Source: Diphasiastrum complanatum
Taxonomy: Eukaryota > Streptophyta > Lycopodiopsida > Lycopodiales > Lycopodiaceae
Assembly: GCA_029204225.1 (NCBI GenBank)
Contig: CM055110.1
Location: forward strand, 44,373,186 to 44,437,185
Length of the DNA stretch: 64,000 nt
Direction: 5' to 3'
In this document: positions 43,311-54,780 of the stretch, piece after piece
How positions within the stretch are numbered: position 1 is the stretch's first letter
How the letters are laid out: each line of letters begins with the position of its first letter
Notes under the pieces: model-generated
Seen by the model: only the letters and a program-made list of their open reading frames with translations
The model's database searches: none
Told to the model about the DNA's origin: nothing
Made by a program: the position numbers and the translations under genes

Positions 43311-46300
43311 AATACTTATGCTAGATCTTGTGCTACTACTATATGGTATAGCTCTCTTATTGTACAAGTTTTTGTGAAGCAATCTATGTGATACACATTG
43401 TTTTTCCTCATATTCTCTCTCTACTTGAGGGCTCTCACTTTCTCTCTCTATCCGAGAGTAGGCTATTTCTCTCTCTCTAAAAGCATGTTGAGAACTTAGT
43501 TTTTTCATGTACTTTGATTGCTTTGAGCTCCAATTGAATGTGGATTCATTATGCATGAAATTGTGCTCTTGCAATCTATGTGATAGATCTATGTGCAATC
43601 ACAAATTACCTTAGAAGATCATTGTGGGTGTTGGGCAGGTCTTCACACGTGTGAAACCTTTACAGTTGGTGTCTCATAAAAAAGCCTTCATGCCATGTTT
43701 GATATGAGAGTGAAGTTTCTAGACGTAGCATTCTACAAAAAGTAGTTCTCCAAATTCAAATACGTGGAGCCGATAGCCCAGAAAATTTGATTAAACATTG
43801 TCATTGTCCCTATATGTATCACAAACATCATGGACTAGAATCAATCAGAAAGAAAGAAAAAAAACTTGGTACAAACTCCTATGAACTTACATCAACATCA
43901 ATGACAAAAGCCTCTAAGCATTTGTCACCAAACACAAAGATATCCACAAAAATATTATTTAGTAGGTCGATGAATTGTAGCCTCTTCATCTCTTTGGCCA
44001 CCTTGTACAAAATAGCCCAAAATGTAATACCAATCAACCTTATCAATTGAAGTGATACTTTCATAGGACAAAGAAATGTCACATTCTGGAAGTACCTAAT
44101 TTTGAGAGCACTTTAATGATTTTTTTTTTTGGGATAGTATATTCTCAACTCTCTTTCAAATTATTGTCATGGATAAATGATTTGTTTCCAATAAAAAATA
44201 CGTAATTCATTATATCATATTTATTGCAAGATTTACTAATAGAAGACCTCATAATCAAGATAAAAATTACATAGTTTGAGAACATATTCCATATAATTTT
44301 GAAGAACATCCATGTAATGTGACAAACAATAAGTTTGTTCAAGTTTCATCTTTGGCATCAACCACAAAATTGCTAAGTATAAACATGTACAAATTTCATG
44401 TGTCCACTGGACTTCCATAAATGAAATTCAAAGAATTTGAAATAGTTGATACATACATCTCTAAAACTACTTCAATATGTTGTAGCTGAAACTACTCCAA
44501 TATGTTGTAGCAAGATGAGTTTCAGTGGTCACCAAGCTTGAGCTTGAAAACATCATAATGAGAAACATATTACAAAACCTTCAAACTAATGACAATATTT
44601 AAAGCAACATTTCAACTTTGGCAACCATTCCTTGACACCAAGAGGACTTGGTTGGTTAAGGTAATTCTATGTGAATTGTAGCTTGCATTTCAAAGGATGA
44701 AAATCCAACTTTGATAGAACAGTAAGCAAATTCTAGATGACTTACGTAATAAAACTTGGAAAAAAACATTGATAACTTCATGCAGATTATTACCAAAAAA
44801 AAAGAAAATGAAATATTTTTTTTGCACTACAACAATTTAGATCTTAAAAAAAAATTGATTGGCTATAATATAGAAAATTGTCAAGCTTTGCCTCACAAGT
44901 TGCTCAAATTTCATAGCTACTGGCAATGACATCTCTACCAAAACTATGATAGGTTCATATATGCATGAATAAATTAAGAAAGATGATATTATCAATAACC
45001 AAATCACAATGGTGGAAGATGGTTCTAGCAATTAGCTACATGCTTCAAATTCATCTCACTATCTCATATGGTGTGCATAAGAATTGTTACTCTATCAATG
45101 CTAAAAACAACAATTTTGAAATAAATCATTTACGTGTAGTTTTCGTACAACTATTATTGGATTTTTAGCATTTACTACACTCATGAAATATTGCTCATCA
45201 TAGTGTAAGGCTCTCAAAAAATATCTTTACATGATTCATGCAACAACTAATAGATTATAATCACTACCTTGCAGTAACTTTCACATGAATTCACTACAAA
45301 TTCATGACATTGATTTATAAAATCATACACCACATATATGACAACTATCATAAACAAAGGATACAAAAACAAAAGGCTACAACATTTGTGTATCAAATCT
45401 CATTGAAGATACAGCCAAAACTCATCCCTCATGACTGTTGCTAAGTTTATGAGCCTTAATCAGAGACAATCAGAGACAAGTTTAAACCCCATTACTCTAC
45501 AAATGGGGGACAAGTAAAAACTCAAATCCTTTCTTCACATAAGAAGGGTAGATAAAGTCCGCACCTCTCATTGCAACTTTTGTTTTCAATAAGAACTTGT
45601 CCCTCCTATTGCAAAAGACTCAAGTAGAATATCTAAGTTCACCCACTTCAAATTTACGCCATCATTCCCTACTGAGACCATTGTCCAAAGGGCGAACCCA
45701 AACCATCACCACAGCTCCCGAAACTTGGTTCCCAAGTTCTAGATGTTCCCGCCTCTACAGCCTCAGCATTAGCCCATCTTGGTTTGCCTCCTATATCTTT
45801 GATAGATCCATCTGAGACCAATACATTGTCCAAAGAGCAAACCTAGATCCCAAGGATCCATCGTTGTACATTGAAAAGTGTGAAAATCTTGATTTTTTGC
45901 ACTTTTGGCCTACCAACTATACTTTTGAGTTCTCCCACCTACCAAAGAGTAATCTCACACATGTTTTACCTATTGTAGTCAAGGGGAGTACATACTCCAT
46001 CAGATCATTCCAAAAGTCAAATCTGTACATTCTCATATATGTACCAACCTGCCAAGTGAGCTTGAAACTTGTACATTCCCCAACTGTACTTTCTCAAGAT
46101 TCACTAGATATCTAGGTTCCCACTTATGATGATTCTAATTTGAGCTAGGCGAATCTAAACTCTCATAGAATCAGCCTAAAATCTATATATTTTCAAAAAC
46201 ACATTTTCTGTTCTATAGACTTCAATTTTGAAGATCTAGGTTTACCAAATTCCTCAAGTTATATTCCCAGATTTGAATTTTCCAACTGCAGAAGCATTCC

Positions 46301-46517
46301 CAGCTGGTGGATCCAAATTTGGAAATTTACTAAGGCATCATTAGACCATCATTTTCATTTCCCCTATCCAGATTTCCCAATTTTACTCTTTACACACTAC
46401 CATCTTGATTCCCCAAACTATATTCCCCACTTTTCTCTCAAAGTTCTGCATTCCCCAATTCACCACTTCTGTTCCCATATCTTGCTCTTTCATTTATTTA
46501 CTTCTACATTCCCAACT
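43311..46517. other. No gene recognised; possible LTR at the left end
   Basis: 43320-43640 has pyrimidine-rich, TATA-like sequence that could be part of an LTR following the copia protease fragment, but no matching copy exists in the window. 43640-46517 is AT-rich with short unsupported ORFs. Confidence 0.35.
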
Positions 46518-47905
46518 TTAATGGGAACTCCTTAATGGTACATTCCCATATACAAATTCTAATATGTTCAAAACATACGATCTCTTCACAAAAATTATTT
46601 TATTTGCTTTCACAAATTTATGTCCACCTAGATAATAAGATAAGGCTTTCATAGCCATTATCATAGTCTCTCTAACTGGACTGAGTTTGGAATGAGCGAT
46701 GCAAATTTCATTGTCCTGAAAGTGCCTCAAGTAGTGGCCGAGACCACTATCTTTGTGGAAAGATGATGAATGTTGTCTGAAGCCCCCTTGATGAGTAGCA
46801 AAGTCATCGATCATAAGTGTATCCTGCAATTACAAAATCGGAGTTCTTAGTATATAAAATCTAATGGAACTCATACATTAGATAAATATACAATGAAACT
46901 TCTAAACTTACGCATTCATCATCATCTACTGCAACTAGATCGGGATGATCTATATTGTGACCACCTATTGAAGAAGAGTCATTTGCAAATTTCATAACCG
47001 ATGGACGAGGGAATCCTAGCTGGGCCTGGAATGAAATAAATTTCTCATCAGAAGGCAAACTTCATCCATGATCACAAACATTTGCCATAGCCCAGGACAA
47101 ACATTTGTCACCAGTCAGAATACCATCTTCACCCGACACCAAGTCTTCAGTTTAATCAACAATGTCAGAGAACTCAGAAATGGTGCTTGACAAGACAAAG
47201 CACCTCATCCTCCCAATAATAAAAAAAAAAACACATAGATATGCTATTGTGATATACACATCTTCGTTTATATAATATTTCAGCAAATCAAAAAAACATT
47301 TGGAATGTACATCAGCAATTTTTTTCTCAATATTGGCATTAGAGCCAATGAAAGCATCCCTCAGCTTATCAGTATCTACACTCAAATAGTCAGTGTCTTT
47401 ATCAGGTTTATCAACCAAAAAATGACTGATATCATTTATGGAATGTTTAGTAGTGGAGGATGAAGGGATATCAGTATCAGGAATCGATGTATGTGACTCT
47501 ACTGGAATTTGTACTAATTGGAAAAACACAAATCCGGTTTGATACTCAAGAAAACGACATTTTCGATTACAACAATTACATTCATTGAAATTCTTAAATT
47601 GTTCAAAAAGTTTAGTGTACATCCTGTCTAGCCGCTGCTTATAATGTGGAAAAGTATGTACAGGGTCAGTGAAATGCATAAACAACAAATTACACATAGA
47701 AATTAGAGGGATACTGATTATATCCCTAAATCTGATACACTGGTCATGACAAACATCCGGACTCTGTTGTGCTGTACTGAACACATGTAAGAAAGGCCAG
47801 AAGAGGGACTTGAAGTACTCTATGCGCTCAGTTATACCAAACTCAGTGAGGAAATTGGACAACAAGGACTCCCTCAGATGAGGAAGCCATTGTCTAGTAT
47901 CGGTT
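46518..47905 (-). pseudogene. Unknown coding unit Y (two exons)
   Basis: Minus-strand gene of about 430 codons. Exon 1 runs from about 47905 (in-frame LPHLRESLLSNFLTEFG; an ATG at 47893 is one base out of frame) to 46912. It reads GITERIEYFKSLFWPFLHVF, HDQCIRFRDIISIPL, a Cys-rich NECNCCNRKCRFLEYQ, DYLSVDTDKLRDAFIGSNA, ISEFSDIVD, a TAA at 47152-47154, TEDLVSGEDGILTGDKCLSW, a TGA at 47062-47064, then SLPSDEKFISFQAQLGF and VDDDEC at a GTAAGT donor. Exon 2 (46823-46518) keeps phase: DTLMIDDFATHQGGFRQHSS, KLSPVRETMIMAMKALSYYL and KIIFVKRSYVLNILEFVYG, then a stop. Both internal stops fit C-to-T change. Family not recognised. Confidence 0.55.
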
Positions 47906-47939
47906 CTGTGCGAGAGGGGAGTAATCGAGATTAATGGAG

Positions 47940-48600
47940 TACACTACACATGCACATAAGCGATATGTACGGTCAGCGTATCTCTCTTGTGCGCACACAG
48001 AGCGACGAGACAATGAGAGAGAAAACGAGATGCGTAGAGAAACTATATGTGACAAAAATCATATGAAAATACGGCGTGCAGAGAACCGATATGAGAGCAA
48101 CCCAAGAAAGACGGATTTTTTTTTTGGGATCGTGCCATTTATAGTTGTTTCACACGTGCGAGTCAAACGGTCAATTGTCCATGTGTCGTCCTACAATTCG
48201 CTTATGAGGTCCACATGTGCGACACATGTCATCCTATAATTCGCTCATAACGGCCACACGTCATGAACTGATCCATCAAATAATGCCATGTGTCAACGTA
48301 TGATTGGGCTACTCTAGATACACGTGTGAATGCCACATGGCAATTGTCGATTGGAAGGTTCGGATCACACGTGTGACCACACGTGCAAAAAAATATGATA
48401 CATCCTTGCGAGCGCAGAAGTCATTTTCACTTTTTTTTGTCTGATTTTCGTCTCGTATCGCTTCTTTGCGCGTCCCGTTTGCTCCCAGATCGCCTTCGTC
48501 CTTCTACGTGCGCACAAGAGCGATACTACTGTACATATCGCTTATGTGCGCCATTACCTCATTCTCTTCTTTTTTCATTGTCTACCCTCGCACAAGACCG
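47940..48600. promoter_or_regulatory. ACGTG-rich inverted-repeat region between units Y and V
   Basis: The left arm (cacataagcgatatgtac at 47953, then cttgtgcgcac) is the near reverse complement of the right arm (gtgcgcacaagagcgat at 48508, then gtacatatcgcttatgtg to 48548), centred near 48250. Weaker pairing continues inward. The middle holds repeated ACGTG cores (cacacgtgcg, acacgtgtg, cacacgtgtgaccacacgtg), which in plants are bZIP/bHLH (G-box) binding sites. It lies at the 5' end of unit Y. A promoter role is inferred from position and motif; transposon ends are the alternative. Confidence 0.5.
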
Positions 48601-48674
48601 ATACATCAGTACATATCGCACCTCTACGAGCCTAGTTATCGTACTCTCATCACTGTTACGATGAATGTGCACAG

Positions 48675-49322
48675 TGTGAAAGATTCAACTAGTTTCATCA
48701 CATTTTGCAGTATTTTCATATTTGGCATATTGAGGCCAAAACTTGTTTTAGACTTAGAGGTTGACTTTTCAAAGTTCATTAGTCTAAATTTCATTTGAAT
48801 AAACACTTTTTGAAAGTGTGGGAAAGATAGAATGCGAGTTTGAGTAGATTCAATTTGAATAAGTTGGGTACATTGAATCTAGACCCAAAATTGGTAGGGT
48901 TAGCATTTTGGTGGGAAAGCCAAGTGGCCAAATAGGGTTTGGACCTGCTATAAAAGGATGTAACTCATGGAGAGAGTCATCTTCTCTCTTCTCTATCTCA
49001 TTTCATGCTTATACATGGTCCACTTGGGTTCTACTATCCATTGGTGCACTATCTTGGTGATTGCTTGCAATTCTATGTGTAGAATGATCTATATTTGTTA
49101 TTTTTGGATCCACACGTGTGAAATATAGTAGCCTTCTGGTTTTGTATGGATAGCAACAGTACATAATCATTTCATTCAAGTTTGATCAAGTTCTATTAGT
49201 GTTTGCATCTCAAATTGTGTGTAGATGCTGATTTTTCTACATTGGTGAAATTGGTAGTGTATTTCTCTTTCTAACCAAAGATCATTCAAGTAGATTGGAT
49301 CTTAAGGATCTGAAATCTTTCA
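48675..49322 (+). repeat. 5' LTR of copia element 2
   Basis: Begins tgtgaaagattcaactag and ends aatctttca. It has a TATA box (tataaaag at 48949-48956) and an acacgtgtg motif near 49110. Two bases separate it from the primer-binding site. Confidence 0.9.
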
Positions 49323-49924
49323 CATGGTATCAGAGCTTATGTTTCAGGTTATGAAGGAGGAAATCAGATCTATCAATGATTTGGTGAAGATATCAAGTCT
49401 AGAGCATGCTAGAGAGGATTCTACACCAAAATCGGATTTTTTGCTTTTGTAGATTGGATCTTTTGTAGATCAAAACACTAAATAGGTCAATATACTTGTT
49501 CAATTCCATTTTGTGAATTCACATGCTGGATTTGGCCGATTTTTGGATCATTGGTTCAGCCTAAGTGGTGGCTTATAGATTGCATATCAAATTTTCGGCA
49601 TTTGCATGTAGATTTGGAATAGTCAATTTTTTGTGATTTTGTCAAAACCCTAATTTTGATTGGATCTCTAGATAGTGAGGTTGTTGGACTTCATTTGAGT
49701 GTGTTTCAATCTTAGGAAGTGGCAAAAGTCATTAGATTGAGGATAGATCATAGGTTGATCAAGATTCCATGATTCTATATGTTGATTTGCTTGGATAAGT
49801 GCTAGAAGAGAATTTGTGAGATAGTTTCAAATCTTGGTGATTTCTTTTGAAAGCATTTTTTGTTGTTCAAAGGAGTGCTTTGTGCATTGAAACAGGTTGA
49901 AAGAGAAGATCAGGTCATTGCTAC

Positions 49925-51502
49925 ATGGCAACCTCAATTGGAGTCATGTTGGAAGCCAATGATAGGCTTACCTCAAGTAACTATTCATTATGGAAAGTGA
50001 GAATGGAGTCACTTCTTGAGATGAATGATGTTTTGGATATTGTTGTAGGTTTGGAGGAGAAACCAGCAACACAACAAGATCAATTGAGGTATGACAAGAG
50101 GGCCAAGAAGGCTCTACACATGATAAAGATGAATGTTACCAATGAACTTCTCAAGGAAGTTGGTAAGTGTACATCATCTTTGGAAGCTTGGAATTCATTG
50201 AAGAAGCTTTATGAATCCAAGTCTACTTCTAGAGTGTTGACTCTAAGAAGGCAAATCTTTTCTTGTTTGCAAAAGAATGAAGAAAGTCCAAGTACTTTTG
50301 TTTTGAGAATGAAAGCATTGAATGATGAGTTAGCTTGCATAGATGAAAGCATTAAGGAAGGAGAGCTTATTCAAGTGATTCTTAATGGTTTGTTGGATGC
50401 TCATGCTAACATTGTTCAAAGTATTGCTATTCAAAAGACTTTGCCAAGTTTGATGGATCTTCAAGAGATCTTGATCAATGAGGAATATAGGCTTCAAGCA
50501 AGAGGTGGATCTACATCGACACTTCAAGAGGATGCTATGTTCACGAAGGGCAAATTCAAGGGCAAAACCAAAAGCAAGTGGTCTAAAGGGCAAGATCAGG
50601 TGGATGCTTCTTCAAGTGACAAAAAGAAGGATAGATCAAAGCTCAAGTGCTTCTATTGTGGCATCAAAGGACACTTTGCAAGTGAGTGCTACAAGAAGAA
50701 GAGAGATCAAGGAGACAAGCAAGGTAATCTTACTCTTGATGAGGATGGTTTGGATGTGCAAGATGCAAATGATGATGCTTTTGTGATGTCTTCATATATG
50801 CTTGCTAATGATCAAGATCTAGATCCTTGGTGGATTGATAGTGGAGCAAGTTCACACATGACCTTTCACAAAGAGTACTTCACTTCTTTGTTGGCATATG
50901 GAGATGACAAGAGGGTGATCTACACGGCCAATGATGGTGAGTGTGCAATCAAAGCGATTGGCACAATTCCTATTTCTCTCTCTACAAATAGGAATGTTCA
51001 TTTGGAGGATGTCTTGTTTATTCCATCTATTACCAAGAATTTGCCTAGTGTGAGTCAAATGCTAAGTAAGGGCCTCAAGGTGGAGTTTGATGGAGATGCT
51101 TGTTTGATCAAAAGGAAGGATGTCTTGATTGGAAAAGGTAAAAGACAAGGGAAGTTGTTCAAACTTGATGCTTGTGTTATTGCTAACCAAGTTGGATGTG
51201 TTGCAAGGGAGCAAATTTCTATTCAAGAGGTTTGGCACAAAAGGATGGGACACCTCAACTTCAAGTCATTGGAGGTATTGGCAAGGAAGAAGGTTGTGAT
51301 TGGTCTTCCAAGTTCCTTAAGTAATGACAAGCATGTTTGTGAGTCTTGTGCTTTGTCTAAGTCACATAGACTACCTTATACTAGATCTATTTCTAGATCT
51401 ACAAAGCCTTTTCAACTTGTACATTCGGATATTCATGGATTTACTACAATTAGCAATAGTGGAGCTAAGATATTAGTAGATTTTGTTGGATCTATCTACT
51501 AA
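49925..51502 (+). pseudogene. Copia element 2 gag, protease and integrase N-terminal part
   Basis: One 525-codon frame. Gag: SSNYSLWKVRMESLLEMND (residues 18-36), MIKMNVTNELLKEVG and a UBN2-like helical core, then zinc knuckle CFYCGIKGHFASEC (about residue 242). Protease: WWIDSGASSHMTFHKEYF with intact Asp-Ser-Gly (about residue 305), IKAIGTIPISL and LPSVSQMLSKG. Integrase zinc domain: HKRMGHLNF and CESCALSKSH (H-H-C-C), then PFQLVHSDIHG with the first catalytic Asp. The stop at 51502 comes from a small deletion in the stretch that normally reads FVTFIDDYSR...; the next frame continues at once. Gag and protease look intact. Confidence 0.93.
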
Positions 51503-51503
51503 A

Positions 51504-51990
51504 GAGCAAGGATGAAGTGTATGATGTCTTTGTCAAGTTCAAGAATGCAAGGGAGAACCAATTCTCCACAAAGATCAAGTGCTTGAGAGGTGACAATGGT
51601 GGTGAGTACATATCTAACAAGTTCAAGGCCCTTTGTGATGAGCATGGGATCAAGAGGGAGTATACAACATCAAGGACTCCACAACAAAATGGAGTGGCTG
51701 AAAAGAAGAATAGGACTTTATGTGAAAGTGCTAAAGCTATGAGGTTAAGTGCTAATCTTGACAAACCATTTTGGGATCAAGCTTTGTTGTGTGCCAATTT
51801 CTTGTGCAATAGGTGGCCGAGTGCTATTTTGGATGGAAGGACACCTTTTGAGATGCTATTCAAGAGGAGACCGAGTGTCAACTTTCTAAGAACTTTGGAT
51901 GCACATGCTATGTCAACATTACTCTTGATGATAGGACCAAGGAGGATCCATCTTCAAGAAGAGGTATTTTTGTTGGATATAGTGAGGTGA
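51504..51990 (+). pseudogene. Copia element 2 integrase core
   Basis: Continues integrase in a new frame: KSKDEVYDVFVKFK, IKCLRGDNGGEYISNKFK (second catalytic Asp), TPQQNGVAEKKNRTLCESA (catalytic Glu) and LLCANFLCNRWPSAI. The frame drifts near 51900, and the C-terminal integrase/linker part resumes at 51987 (SKAYKVYIPSTNKVIVGRDV). The D-D-E residues are all present, but frameshifts on both sides break the polyprotein. Confidence 0.88.
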
Positions 51991-53468
51991 GTAAAGCCTA
52001 CAAGGTTTACATTCCTTCTACTAACAAAGTGATTGTTGGTAGAGATGTCATTTTTTATGAGGGAAACATTCCAAAGGTGTCTTCAAGCATGATTGATGGT
52101 AAAGTAGATGGATCTAACATTCTTGATGTTGATGAGAAGGATCTTACTTTGGATGGTGGTGATGATGGACCTTCATCAAGTCAAAAGCCAATGAGAACAT
52201 CAAGAGAAAGACAAGTACCTTCAAGGCTCACATATGATCAAAAGGGTAAGCAAGTAGTTTCTGGAAATTATGTTGCTTTCCTAACCTCTTTGGATGAGCC
52301 TACAAGTGTAGATCAAGCAAGGAAAGAAGAGGAGTGGATCCAGCCAATGGATCTTGAGTATCGATCTCTTATGAAGAGTGGAACATCTTTTGGAGGATCT
52401 TCTTGTGTACACGGAGCTATGCAAGTGGATGGATGTTATCTTGCTATAAAATCAAGTAATGGATCTATAAAACAAAGTTTGTTCAATGACTTTGATGGTC
52501 AAGTTGAAGATCAAGAAATTGATCTCAAAGCGCTTCAACTAGTCAAAAGGGAAGTTGGCAATTTGGAGCTAGTCAAGAGCATCAAAGGAGAGGTAATTGG
52601 CAAAGGTGTTATGGATCTGTTTTTGCAGCATATTGAAGACTCAAGTAAGGTCAAAGGAGTATCAAGGAAGTGTTGTTCAAGTTTACTTTACTTGTTTTAT
52701 CTCATGTTTGAGCAATTTCATGTGGATGTGTGCAAATTGTCAAGATATGGTAAAACTAGCTACATTGGTGAGCATTGTTTTGATGTTGGATTTGTACTAG
52801 CATTCTTGGCTGATTTTGCTGATGGAAATGAAGCTATTGGAGGTTCATTATGTCACTCATCCATGGCTAAGTTCTCAAGTGTTGAGCTACTTGGTGCCAA
52901 TACTTGGAGATTGTCAATTTTTGGTGAATTCATGGTCATTTTCTTGTGTCAAGTAGATCTTGAAGATGGACTAGTGCAAACTACTTGGTTTATGGAGACA
53001 TGTGGTGCTGGATTGGCATCATTAATGTACTCACCTACTCATGGATTTCCAAGGTTTGATGGTTTCTTGTGGCAAGATGAAGATGGAGGCTCATTCATGG
53101 AGTATCATGGTGGATACAAGGCAACAAAGGACAAAGGAGGAGGAGACATGCAAGAAAAAGTTGATCACTCACATTTACTGCTTGTTTGTTGTATTTTTCC
53201 AGAGAGTTCAGAGTTGGAAGTATGGTGGAATCATTTCATTTACATTCTATTTGATTCTTCATGTTCTAGTCACATTTTTACATGTAAAATTGATGTAAGA
53301 AATAGTGAAGCATCCCAAGTGGACACTATTCTCTATATCAATTATGGTTGTTTCTATTTTGAGCATTACATGATCATTGAAAGGAGATCTATTCTTAGGA
53401 AGAAGATCATTCTTATGATGGATCAAAGTTCTATTGGCAAAAACTATGCTAGGAGCATTGGAAGCTAG
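51987..53468 (+). CDS. 493-codon ORF replacing the copia reverse transcriptase
   Basis: Residues 1-130 are normal copia: integrase tail (YKVYIPSTNKVIVGRDVIFY), acidic linker and the start of the RT region (EEEWIQPMDLEYRSLMKSGT). From about residue 133 (52385) to the end there is no RT motif: none of the fingers, the DVxxAFL block or YVDD. Instead an open stretch of about 360 codons reads, for example, FGGSSCVHGAMQVDGCYLAI, GKTSYIGEHCFDVGFVLAFL, ELLGANTWRLSIFGEFMVIF and HGFPRFDGFLWQDEDGGSFM. It has hydrophobic patches but no clear signal or membrane design. Normal copia resumes with KRVLRYIIGT at about 53470. Origin unknown; codon style is like the rest of the element. Confidence 0.7.
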   Translation: MSKAYKVYIPSTNKVIVGRDVIFYEGNIPKVSSSMIDGKVDGSNILDVDEKDLTLDGGDDGPSSSQKPMRTSRERQVPSRLTYDQKGKQVVSGNYVAFLTSLDEPTSVDQARKEEEWIQPMDLEYRSLMKSGTSFGGSSCVHGAMQVDGCYLAIKSSNGSIKQSLFNDFDGQVEDQEIDLKALQLVKREVGNLELVKSIKGEVIGKGVMDLFLQHIEDSSKVKGVSRKCCSSLLYLFYLMFEQFHVDVCKLSRYGKTSYIGEHCFDVGFVLAFLADFADGNEAIGGSLCHSSMAKFSSVELLGANTWRLSIFGEFMVIFLCQVDLEDGLVQTTWFMETCGAGLASLMYSPTHGFPRFDGFLWQDEDGGSFMEYHGGYKATKDKGGGDMQEKVDHSHLLLVCCIFPESSELEVWWNHFIYILFDSSCSSHIFTCKIDVRNSEASQVDTILYINYGCFYFEHYMIIERRSILRKKIILMMDQSSIGKNYARSIGS

Positions 53469-54040
53469 GAAAGCGAGTTTTGAGGTACATCATTGGAACT
53501 TGAGATTTTGGCATATTGTATGAGAGATCATCACCTAATCTTTTTGGATTTTCAGATTCGGACTATGCTGGAGATATAATGGATAGGAAATCCATTAGTT
53601 CTTATTGTATTTTCATAGGTGATGGAGCTATATCATGGATGTCAAAGAAACAAGCCACTATCTCATTGTCATCTAGTGAGGCCGAGTACAAAGCTCTTAC
53701 ACATTGCACAAAGGAGATGGTATGGATCAAGAGGATGATCAAAGATCTTCACTTGCTGGATTTTTCAGAGAGCCCAATCATCTTTTGTGACAATCAATCA
53801 GCCCAAAGAATGGCATCCAATCCTATCTTTCATGCTAGGAGCAAGCATATTGAGATACAATATCATTTTGTGAGGGAGCGAGTCATTACAAAGGAGGTGG
53901 AGCTTCAACATGTGTCTTCAAGGGAATGTGTAGCTAATATCTTCACCAAAGCATTGGGAAAATACTTGTTCATAAAGCATAGGACTTCACTTGGAGTATT
54001 ATCAAAGTCTATGCTAAAACTAGTTGAAGAGGGAGTGTGA
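53469..54040 (+). pseudogene. Copia element 2 RNase H
   Basis: Starts with the connection segment KRVLRYIIGT, a TGA, and DFGILYERSSPNLFGFSDSD. RNase H follows in one open frame: DYAGDIMDRKSISSYCIFIG (catalytic Asp), MSKKQATISLSSSEAEYKAL (Glu), IFCDNQSAQRMASNP (Asp), HARSKHIEIQYHFVRE and VANIFTKALGK, ending LVEEGV at 54040, just inside the polypurine tract and LTR. Only the TGA near 53510 breaks it. Confidence 0.92.
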
Positions 54041-54683
54041 AAGATTCAACTAGTTTCATCACATTTTGCAATATTTCCATATTTGGCATATTGAGGCCAA
54101 AACTTGTTTTAGACTTAGAGGTTGACTTTTCAAAGTTCATTAGTCTAAATTTCATTTGAATAAACACTTTTTGAAAGTGTGGGAAAGATAGAATGCGAGT
54201 TTGAGTAGATTCAATTTGAATAAGTTGGGTACATTGAATCTAGACCCAAAATTGGTAGGGTTAGCATTTTGGTGGGAAAGCCAAGTGGCCAAATAGGGTT
54301 TGGACCTGCTAAAAAAGGATGTAACTCGTGGAGAGAGTCATCTTCTCTCTTCTCTATCTCATTTCATGCTTATACATGGTCCTCTTGGGTTCTACTATCC
54401 ATTGGTGCACTATCTTGGTGATTGCTTGCAATTCTATGTGTAGAATGATCTATATTTGTTATTTTTGGATCCACAAGTGTGAAATACAGTAGCTTGTTGG
54501 TTTTGTACGGACAGCAACAGTACATAATCATTTCATTCAAGTTTGATCAAGTTCTATTAGTGTTTGCATCTCAAATTGTGTGTAGATGCTGATTTTTCTA
54601 CATTGGTGAAATTGGTAGTGTATTTCTCTTTCTAACCAAAGATCATTCAAGTAAATTGGATTTTAAGGATCTGAAATCTTTCA
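54036..54683 (+). repeat. 3' LTR of copia element 2
   Basis: Begins tgtgaaagattcaactag immediately after the purine tract gaagagggag. About 98% identical to the 5' LTR by eye. The TATA box is changed here (gctaaaaaagg at about 54309-54319). Confidence 0.92.
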
Positions 54684-54780
54684 CACATAAAACTGATAAT
54701 GGCCTGATGTTACTTGTCTATTTCTTTACTTGTAATTACTGTATCATCTATCTAATGGAATTCTTCTTTTTTTTTGCAGT

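Larger units (their letters stand above)
48675..54683 (+). mobile_element. Ty1/copia element 2, RT-replaced and recent
   Basis: Complete LTR element: LTRs 48675-49322 and 54036-54683 (about 648 bp each, about 13 differences by eye, so about 98% identical), primer-binding site tggtatcagagc at 49325-49336, and polypurine tract gaagagggag at 54026-54035. Gag, protease, integrase and RNase H are present, but reverse transcriptase is absent and replaced by about 1.07 kb of other open sequence. Flanks cacag and cacat match at four of five bases, an imperfect target duplication. Non-autonomous; it would need RT from a related element. Confidence 0.92.

Noticed and set aside
48383-48798. Two overlapping plus-strand ORFs with Ser/Arg-rich sequence
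   Set aside because: They run from the inverted-repeat region into the copia LTR and have no coding character.
52597-53298. Shorter ORFs in other frames within the RT-replacement region
   Set aside because: Shadows of the long 493-codon frame, which is continuous with the integrase tail.
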